Below, piece by piece: positions 42,135-52,700 of a stretch of 64,000 bases of DNA. Origin of the DNA: Zygaena filipendulae (taxonomy: Eukaryota > Arthropoda > Insecta > Lepidoptera > Zygaenidae); the NCBI GenBank assembly GCA_907165275.2, contig OU015665.1, positions 682,001 through 746,000 on the forward strand. The letters run 5' to 3'. Made by a program: the position numbers and the translations under genes. The notes under the pieces were generated by a model, which worked only from the letters and a program-made list of their open reading frames with translations, did no database searches and was not told the DNA's origin. The stretch's first letter is position 1, and every line of letters starts with the position of its first letter.

Positions 42135-45100
42135 ATGTCCCAACATGGATGCCCGGAGAGACTGTCGAACAGATCCAAAGGATTTGCGGAAGAGGTCGCC
42201 AGCCAGCCCACCATGGAGGTTTTGGTGGAGACCCTCACGGGAACCGCCTTCGAAATGACCGTGTCGCCTTCGGACACAATATTCGCGATCAAGTCGAAAA
42301 TATTCCGAGTGGAAGGTGAGTAGCCCGTGATCACAAGTCACATGTTACACAATAAAATTACATTAATGTTTGCATGTAACAAGCTGCTTTGTGCGTCATA
42401 TGCGCGTAGAGCTTTTCTTTAAATTGCAATTACACTAAAACATGTCAATGGTGCATGTATTAGGAAGACTTTGTGTAAATACATATTATTTACTGCGTAT
42501 TCATAAATAAAAACCACTCAGTGTTGAAATGAGACTATTAAAATGTATTTATTGAGACATTATCATCTAATTTTAAATTAAGTAGTTGTTGTCATCAAAG
42601 TTAAACACAAGTCATTTTTAGCACTTTATCATAACTTCTTTAATTGACCTTCTGCTGTACAGTAAATAAATAAATTCTTTTGTTCATGTAAACATGTTTG
42701 TGCATATTGGAGCTATTTTTGTATTTTGATAACAATAGTTTGATTGAATTTTAAATTGAGTGTTGATAAAATGGCCATTTTTAATGTATGTATTTAGTTG
42801 TTTTGTGGCACCTAGTGAACCAGCTAATCAAGATGTGATTTAGGTTTGACCTTGGATGTGCACAGACGTCTATCAATAGAATTATAAATGATGGGCCTTG
42901 CTTCATATATTCAATCTTTATTGATACAACCTTCTGGGAGGGGGATATATGCACATGTTTAACCTAAATACTTGAAAGTTGTGTCCCAGATACCAACTTA
43001 TTACATAAATGCTATGATTTCTTGTGTGATGATGGATTTGATAAAACCTAAACTTAGTAGCTAAAGTTTGTAAGAAAATTTAAACTAAATAGTGAATTCC
43101 ATCTCTTATTGTGGATACAGCTCACAAGATAATTTTTGTATGAAAACCATAAGTTTAAACTTTCAGAAACAGGTCATAATTCCTAACTGTAATTATCTGT
43201 ATAATCCTTCCTATAAAAAAATTTGGTACATGTTCTGTAGAAGTGATAATATTATGTTAGACATGCATCTTTATTACAAAAACGTTGAACTTACTAATAT
43301 TGTATTGAACATGTCTACAAAAGTTATAATATAGCTTAAATTTTATGCTTTATAATTGATTAAATGATAAAATAATGTTGTGGGAAAATAATGTTAGATT
43401 TTTTTCTATGAGTGCACACTGCGCACAGGTGAAACATAGCTTTGAAGCTGAATATTATAAGAAATACAAGAAAAAAAGTGTTTATAACACAGTATATAAA
43501 GCAAACAACACCAGTTAATATATAACATCTTTCAAAGTTAATGTTGATCTTCCTAATTATGTACTTACTACACCCACAGTAATTTCGGAGTTCCCGCGGG
43601 CATTCCTAGATAAAAAGTACCCTATGTCCTTCTCTGTACCCCTGACAACGTGAATGCCAAATCCCATCCAAATCCATTCAGCTGTTTTTGTGTGATTGAG
43701 TAACAAACATCCACACTTTCACATTTATAATATTAGTAGGATGACACAAACAATTTTTTTGTTTTAATTACCATCATAATTTATATTATACTCATATACT
43801 TTCAGATACATTTAGTAAAAAGATATTAAGCATTTTAACATTACAAACAGACACTTAAATTTTATTTATATGTTTAGATGTGCCAATTGTGTGTGATTAT
43901 TCCCCCGGTGTCAGCTCAATGAGATGTGACCAGTGTCTACAATGTAGGTAATACAACTTTGATGCAGTGCCAAGACAATTTACAGAGATAAGTGCGGGCT
44001 GGTCTGTGCTGGGAAATTAATAATTTTATAGGTGGTTTTTTTATTGTTGTTGCCGTGTGTTGCCATGTGTGAGTCATGGGCAGTATTTTGGTGCATGTTT
44101 ACAACAACATAGATTTATTAATAATATGTTTGCCAGCTCATTTTTACTTTGAATCTTACTGTATTTACTTTGATTTACTTTCATAGTGCGCAGATTTTAC
44201 CTTTCATACTTCCCACAAAATACCTTGAATAGAATAGAATAGAAAAAAGTTTATTTGATACCATAAAGATAAAATACGTACAAGCGTGAGTCTTAAACTA
44301 GAATAGTTGGTACCAAAATGGCATTATGCTGCGGCACTAAGTTCCACGACACTGATTTTCAGTGGCGACCTACATAACATAGTCCCAAAAAGTTACAATT
44401 CCCCGATTTCCCCAATCGTAACTTTTTGGGACAAATAGAAAGATGATCTACCCTTCCTATTTTGATAAGATTCGAGCTGTGTTTGGCTTAATGCAGGTAG
44501 TCGTATTAGCATAATCCGACAAGTTGACTTTCGATTGCACTTTAATCCAGCGCAATACATTTGTGCGTTTGGGATCGTCCAATAATCACGTGAGGTTCGA
44601 AAGGGGGGGGGGGGGTCCGAAAAAAACACGAAACACCAAACCACCAAACAACATCATCATGAATGTTTTTCCCTTAAGTTTATTAGACAAAACTTATTTT
44701 GTAACTTGTAAAATTGTAATTGGATCTTGTTATCTGAAAATAAACAATATTATTATTAATTATCTGTATTTAATAATAATATTCTTAAAAAATCAATATA
44801 CTTTGTATCCTGCGCAGCGCAGCGGAGACCAATCATTTATCTAAGCTTTGTATGTACTAAAATACTCGTGATTTTACGTATTTACGTATAGGAGAGGGTT
44901 AGTCTAAAACCTCACCACATATCACTTCACCTATATGTATACAAATAATAAAATGTATCAGTGGGATGAGTTGCATTCATTAACTACTTAGCCCGCGGAG
45001 CTGAGTTCGATCGTGTTTGAGTGTTTACCTTTAGCCTATCACGTATTTAGTATGTACGTTGTGCCCCGCGGTTTCACCCGCGTTAATTTCAGAGTTCCCG

Positions 45101-48100
45101 CGGGAATTCCGGGATAAAAAGTACCCTATGTGTTAATCTGATGTATAAGCTATATTAATTTATTGTAAAATTTCATTTAAATCCATCCAGTAGTTTTTGC
45201 GTGAAAGAGTAACAAACATCCATCCATCCATACATTCTTACAAACTTTCACATTTATAATATTAAGTAGGATCTTACATAAACATAATTTAATAATATGT
45301 ATTTTAAATACTCTAATAGTAAATGTTGGCTAAACTTGGCTAAGGGGGCAGGTGGTGCTCTTTGATGATGCTGAGCATTATTTACCTCCATTCAACACTG
45401 ACCGTATTATCTATCTGTTTTTTACTCATTTAATTTCGTAACTATAGTGATATTTATCAGTCGATTAGTAAATCAAACAGTAAGTCAATTAGTTTCTCCT
45501 TATAGATAAGCCATGTTTGATTACAAGTGGCCAGTCTGCATCCATCAATCTAAATCACTCAGATGTTTAACAAAGTCCCAAGGTCACGCGCGCAGGTATG
45601 CCCGACTGACTACAATTTGTTAGCGGGCTGGTTTCTCTCGACGTCTTAGCGCCTATTTTGACTACAAGTGGCCCGAACTAGCAAGTTTAAATAAATAAAA
45701 TATGTTTGCCCCCCTCCCTGAAGACTAACTTTAATCAGACCTTAGAAAAATCTCTGACCCTGTATCTATGTATACTATTATATTAAAGAGATAAGATTTG
45801 ATTCTTTTTTTGTTTCAAAATATATTTATTCCTAACACAATCCTAATACATCGATACAATCACTTATAATGGTCAAAGTTCTTAAAATTTAATTGAAATT
45901 ACCGTCAGTTCGGAACGCGCGCTCTACTGAGAAGAACTGACAAGAAACTCAGCAGGGTTGTCTTTTTATGATTGGTACAGTCAGGTAGTTAAGTACCGAC
46001 TACTTACTTATAAAATAGTATTACAAAAAATAAATAAATAAAGATAGACAATAATAGAGCAATTCATTTCCAAACATTTGCATCATTTGAATAATCTACT
46101 ACCTACGCTATAATACGTTTGTTACGATTTGTTACTGGACCTATTTCAAAAATTCTTACACCATTAGAAAGCTACATTATCCCTTATATTGTAATCCGGA
46201 ATTCCCGCGGGAACCCCGAAATTATCGCGGGTTAAACCGCGTGGGACAGCTGCTAGTCTATTATATGCTAAAACATGGTACAACCAAAATTGCCTCCCCC
46301 CTTAACCAAATCCTAGATACACGCCTGAATATGCCACCCGTAGATATTGGTTGAGCCTTGGAAACCCAACACCAGTAATAATAAATCAAACCAAATTACA
46401 TTTTAAATAGGATATTTACTATATCTTTTGATGTAGCTCATAGTTTAAAAAAATATCACCAATCACTGGCAAATATATTACAAAGTGAATACTTTCATAG
46501 GGCTTCCACTCTTATTCAGCCTATACCTATCTATTTACTGCTGATTGAAGGCCTTCTGTCAAGCCGAGGGGCTTTCCGCGTTGGGGTTGACCCTCACTTG
46601 CTTCCTATCTGAAAATTGTAAGGAACATAAATATAGTTTGAATCACCTTGCACAATTTTTTGTCATAATTTTGTTATAATATTATGTAATAACTTGACAT
46701 AATCTTATTCGTGATACAATATTTACACAATATCCCAAATTGTGTGCAAACTTCAGATAAAATATTATATTAAAATTAAGTGCAACATAATAATATAAAG
46801 GTACTTGTTTGATGAATGTATTTATTATTATGTCATCATAAAACTTTTAACTGAAGAGAGTAATTTTTTTTTTCGAGAACAAACTGTTATGCCGTATCTC
46901 AGATGTAAATCTGAGATAATGAGTAGGTGTTAGATAGGTATGTTGAATAAAGATTTTAGTAGGTATATGGAATCTCGAAAACAGTTTATATTTTAAACTA
47001 CATTTAAGTAGGTAGCTAAAGTTTAAATAAAATCTTTCTTTGTAGTCACCTAACCTACTATTCTAAAATATACAAATAGCGATATTGATAGCGAATTCAG
47101 CGACAGATCTACATTCTATACATGTTTATTATTGACTAGTTTTCGCCTTGCGATTTCTCCCGCGTGGAACTAGGTATAAACTGTACAGATCTTGGCCAGG
47201 GATGCAATGTACCGTGTAAAAACTAGGGATCCGATTCGCTCTTGATTGATTTTCGGATGACCGTGACGTGACCACAACCTTTCTTTGGGGCTGGATCCAA
47301 ACTTTCACACTTGACCTCACCATAACCCTCCCCCGCAGGCATACCGGTCGCCCAGCAGCACTTGCTGTACAACCTGAAGGAGTTGGAAGACTCGTGTTCG
47401 CTGCACGAGCTGGCCATCGGCGACGGAGCGCGGCTGCGTCTCGTGCTGGGCATGCGCGGCGGGCCCATCTCCACGCGCCGCTTGCCGCCGCCGCCCAGCG
47501 CGGAGCCCTGGCGCGACATCGAGCGGCTGCTCGACACTAACCGGTCGGTATAGGGTGCACGGTGCACCCGGCGACGGATGGGTCATCCCAACCCCCACTT
47601 AAACAGGTCCTGCGTATACTAATGCAAGCCCTAAATTGACCAAAAGGAAAACAATTTACACAAATGAAGCCAAAATCTAAATTCTAAAGTATAATAAAAT
47701 ATTAAAAATTAATTATGCACTATTTTTTCTATAATGTTCAGGTATACATAATATTTGAAAATTTCAACGTTATACGTAGGACTTATCCCTGCCTCGAGTG
47801 TCCTTGCATATTAATATGTGATGTCCCTAAATGGGGAATTTTGTATGAATTCTTACTATCTATGAATGTGAGTTTATTTGTTTGTTACGCTTTCACGCCT
47901 TGAATTCTCAATCGATCATCATGAAGTTTTGCATACACGTTGTCTGGGGTACAGAAAGGATATAGGGTTCATATTTTATCTCGGAATTTTCGCGGGAATT
48001 CCGAAATTTAAGAGGGTGAGACCTCATCCTTGACAACTTGTCAGAAAAATTGCAAATAGGGTTCTTTTTATCCCGAAATTCCCGCGGGAACTCTGAAATT

Positions 48101-49567
48101 ACCTCGGGTGAAACCGCAGGGAACAGCTAGTAAGTTATAACCGTTAAAAAAGCTTTGAGTCTGGCGTTGCATGCTTTTGAACTATCAAATGAGTGTCTAT
48201 CCTTATGTGGAGATTACTACAGACGGATAGAGATACTACTCACTAGTATCTAACTACAAAAAGCACCATTCATTAAAAACAATACGCAACAAGGGAACCG
48301 ACCCTTATCTAAGGGTTCGTTCAATCAGTTATGACGACACAATTCTGACGTCATCAGGCATGCAATAGTGTCACAAAAAGGAAATACTCTGTGGTTAGGA
48401 ACTTAATACATTATTATATTTTATTTATTTTATACCCGTACGTCTGGGAAGTTCAATTACATCAAGGTAATAAAAAAAAAATCATTTTCATTTCATTAAT
48501 TTTCATCAAAATTGCTTTTTACGAATCACACATATATTATTTACATAATTTATTTATCATAAAAGTATTTTAATAAGGATTAAACATAAATAAGTAATAT
48601 GAAATATAAATTATATATTATTATAGCGATCTTGTAGTCTATCTTTCGACGTTACTGTTATCTATTTAATAAAGTCAAAAGACCTCCAACTCTACTGCAT
48701 ATCAGCATATGAGATAATTAACAATATTGTCATCTAGTTTCCATCTTTTTTTTTGCTACATTATATACGTAGCTATGTTTTTTGACTGTTTAAATATGTA
48801 ATGTATTTCTGCAATGTGCAAGTGCGTTTTCCCGACTTGCAGCAACTCGGTGACACTATATACCTACAAATGAACTGATTCAAGTACTTTCCCACACGTA
48901 GAGACGGCCAGCTTGTACACGTGTACACGTGTAGTGTGTGCATGTGTGCGTATCGTAAGGTTGACAGCGAGCTGACAGTAACAGTCAGTTTTCACTTTTC
49001 AGTGAATGATAGGGTATTTTACACCATGTAAGAAAAAATATGACAAATTGCGAAAAAAGTAAACGAGAAACGTCAGTATTTATTCAGAAAAATGCAATGT
49101 AAATTTTATAATACAATTTTTAAAATCGTTCCTTTTTTATCTGTTTCCATTCGCCATATTGATGACGTCACTCCGTTAGTAAACAATCTAGTGTTCCGAT
49201 ATGCACTGCGAGCACTGTAAGGTATACCGTCAATTTAGTATACTGCATACTGCGAACCCGAGTTTTCAAAAAAAGGTGTAATACCTTACACGTGTCAAAC
49301 TTTCCTCAGAATTTACCAAGGAACTTTCGCGGGGCATGAGGAAGCATGAAATTGGTGGGGGGAGGAGATTTATTATATTCTGTATTCTTTGCTTGCAGCG
49401 ACGACGGCGAGTGGGGCGGCGCGGGCGCGGGCGGGGGCGGCGGCGGCGGCGCGGGGGGCAGCAAGGTGACGGTGCTGGTGTTCCGCGACGGGGAGCGCGT
49501 CAACATGCTGCGCGTGCGCGAGAACCACGACGGGACCTACTCGCCGCTCGAGACCGCCAAGTGTATG

Positions 49568-49601
<34 letters not shown>

Positions 49602-49704
49602 CACATGCGCCCTTACACACACACACACAAACTCGCCGCTAGACTAGTATTGCATTACATTTGGTATATTAGTGGGGCACCTACTCGCCGCTAGAGACCG
49701 CCAA

Positions 49705-49740
<36 letters not shown>

Positions 49741-52700
49741 TCGCTGCCAGACTCCAAGTATCAAAAATAATCTAAACGGTCTTGTTAGTCTTTGAACTTT
49801 ATTGCAATAAAATACAATGTATTGTACAATGTAATGTATTGCCCACCCCCCATTTATAGCGTCGTAGGTTAACTCGGTTAACTTCAGGGTCAGTTAAACG
49901 AGTATTTTGTGTCTGATATAATCGGTGTCGGTGTGTTACAGACTCCTCATCCCTGACCCACCTGGTGGAGTCGGAGCCGGAGGAGGGCGGCGCGGGCGGT
50001 GGCGGGGGCGTGGGGGCGGGCGCGGGGGCGGGGGCGCTGCAGGAGAACGCGGTGACGCTCGGCAAGATGCTGGAGCTGCGCCGGCGCATGGAGACGCTGT
50101 GCGTGCAGCGGCATCGCGCGCGCCGGCCCGGTGAGAGGGACAGAAAATAAAATATAAATAATTTATATCTGCACACATCCTTGTCCTTACTATTAAATGC
50201 GAATGTGTGTGTAACTTGCGGTGTCGTGTCGCGCCGCAGGCGACAAGCCGGAGATGCAGAAGACGCGCAGCGAGGAGACGCTGTCGTCGGCGCGGCTGCT
50301 GGGCGAGGGCGCGCGCGGGGCGGCGGGCGGCGGGGGCGGGGCGCGCTGCGCGTGCGCCTGCTACGCACTGCTGCCGCCCATCGGCGCCGGCGCGCGCGCC
50401 GACTCGGACCACGTGCGTACACACACATACACACACGCATGACCGCACACACCTACACACACTCGCGCGCAAGAATGCACATACACGCACACGCACGCAC
50501 GTACGCAAGAACGCGCATGCGCACACACATACACACATGACACTACAGTCTTCATCAGTGTTTCACAAAGCGTGCGTCGCCATACTATTTACATCCGGTG
50601 CTTGGGTATTAAAACCGCAAGGCAGGCAAAAAAGAATACATCCTACTAATATTATAAACGAGAAAGTTTGTAAGTATGGATGGATGGATGGATTGAAATT
50701 GAAATTGAAAAAACTTTTTTAATACAGTTGCTGCGCCTCGGCTCGGGTAGACATTTGTCGGAACTCTTTGCAATGACAGGCTTTCCGCACTTGTAATGAA
50801 ATATACTATATTTGGCACAACACAAAGATGGATGTTTGTTACTTTTTCACGCAAAAACTACTGGATGGATTTAAATGAAATTTTACAATAATATAGCTTA
50901 AACATCATATTAACACATAGGGTACTTTTTATCCCGGAATTCCCGCGGGAACTCTGAAATTATGCGGGTGAAACCACAGGGCACAACTAGTAAATAAATA
51001 AATGAAACCAGATAAACACCCGCCAACATAGATACAACAAACGAGAAGTTAGAGGGATTTCGAATGGGGATGTTGACTACTTTTGAAAATCAAAATTCTA
51101 ATGAGTCCGTCAGTTAGAAAATAAAAAAACAATAGACACGTATTTTTTGCTTTTTCAAATAAATTAAAATATACAGAGATAAAGCGCATTAAAGTTAAGG
51201 GTGAGGGGGTCGTGACGTCACTAACCGCTAAAACCGCCATACAAACTGTTAGAATAGTGACGTCACGCGAAATTTCAACTCAATATATCGCTGTTATTTT
51301 TTGATTACGTAAAAAAAGTAAAAATACGTGTCCAATATTTTTTAATAATCTACAAGACGGACTAAAAAAAAATTTAGTCAACATGCCCATTATGTGACTT
51401 TTATTCCGAGGGTGCGATATATAGCGGCTCGGGCGGTTGTTTGTGCGCAGTCGGTGCACTCGGCGACGGAGGCGGAGGCGGAGGGCGAGCGGCTGGAGCT
51501 GGAGCTGGCGGCGGAGGCGGAGGCGGAGGGCGCGCCCGCCGACCTGGCCGTCGGCGCCGCCGCTGAATACGGTACCTACCTATCGTGCTACCTCCGCACA
51601 CCTTTGTAAAGTAGTTTGCACACGGTCAACATCGCCATCACTCTTCACTGCTTCCTTGTGCTATGGCACAATGCGCTTCTCGTATCGGCTCCCGACTGTG
51701 ATTTGTTTGCCAGTCGATGGATGAGTGTGCGCGATGAATGCTTGAGGTATTGCGAGCGGCTGAATGCATCAAAAATTTAGCGTTTTAGGTTTTATTTTGT
51801 TATAGTTTATTAGTAGTCTTAGCGTATTTGTAATTGGCTTGCAATTGTTATTAACTGGACAGTGCCTTAGTTTTACTGTAACGCTGTGAACTTTTTGTGT
51901 TATAAATAAATAAATAATAAATAAATGGCTGAGGAGAAGAAGCTGCGCAACAAACGCTCCAGTAGCACGCTGTCAGTTTAAAGTTATAATATGTACCTAT
52001 AATACATATTAGTGTTAACTCAACTTGTAATTAATTATGTGAGAACAATGAGCCGTACCCAGCAATAAACTACCGTACAACCTTCGGCAGTAGGCATACT
52101 AAAATGGGGTACTTGCATCAAATTTATAATAAGAAATTGTGTCAATATTTCAAAAATAGAGCTTTACGGCCGCACTCGGAGTCGACTTTAATGACTTAAT
52201 TAAGTAAAAATCTTTAAACAAAACTGTCGCAATCAAAGACGTTCAGTAAATTAATATTAATTGGAATTTAATGAGATGTAACTTAATTAGTTAAATGCCA
52301 ATTAACATTAATTTACTAAACTTGCCTCATTGCGGCAGTTTTGTTTTAAAAATCTATACTTAACTAAGTAATCATTAAAGTCGACTCTGAGTGCGGCGGT
52401 TAAAAAAGCATTATCGTGAAAGATTTACTAAAAAATTATCAATAGTTTCCAAAATATTCAACTTTTAATTTTGTGAAAAGGAACGTTGCAACTAAACACC
52501 AATCGCACTTACGCTTGCTTGCACATGTTACGTCACTTTTATTTTTTAGGAAACATTTACTTCTTTCAGGGAAGACAAAAGAAACTAAGTGCATACAGTC
52601 AACACATATTTTCCTTTGGAGTTTTTTACTTTAAAATGCAACGGTAAGATGCATTTCGATTCTTTACTGGAACTTTTGGAAGTAACTGTGTCGACACAGT

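Noticed and set aside
45480..45690. Two FDYKWP-encoding segments (TTTGATTACAAGTGGCC and TTTTGACTACAAGTGGCC)
   Set aside because: A short local duplication about 130 bp apart, but no longer frame, splice signals or recognised family supports an exon.
49799..50540. Long antisense and alternative frames rich in Arg, Ala, Pro, Cys-Val
   Set aside because: Shadows of GC-rich ZFAND4 exons 4-5 and of the (AC)n array; no domain and no splice context.
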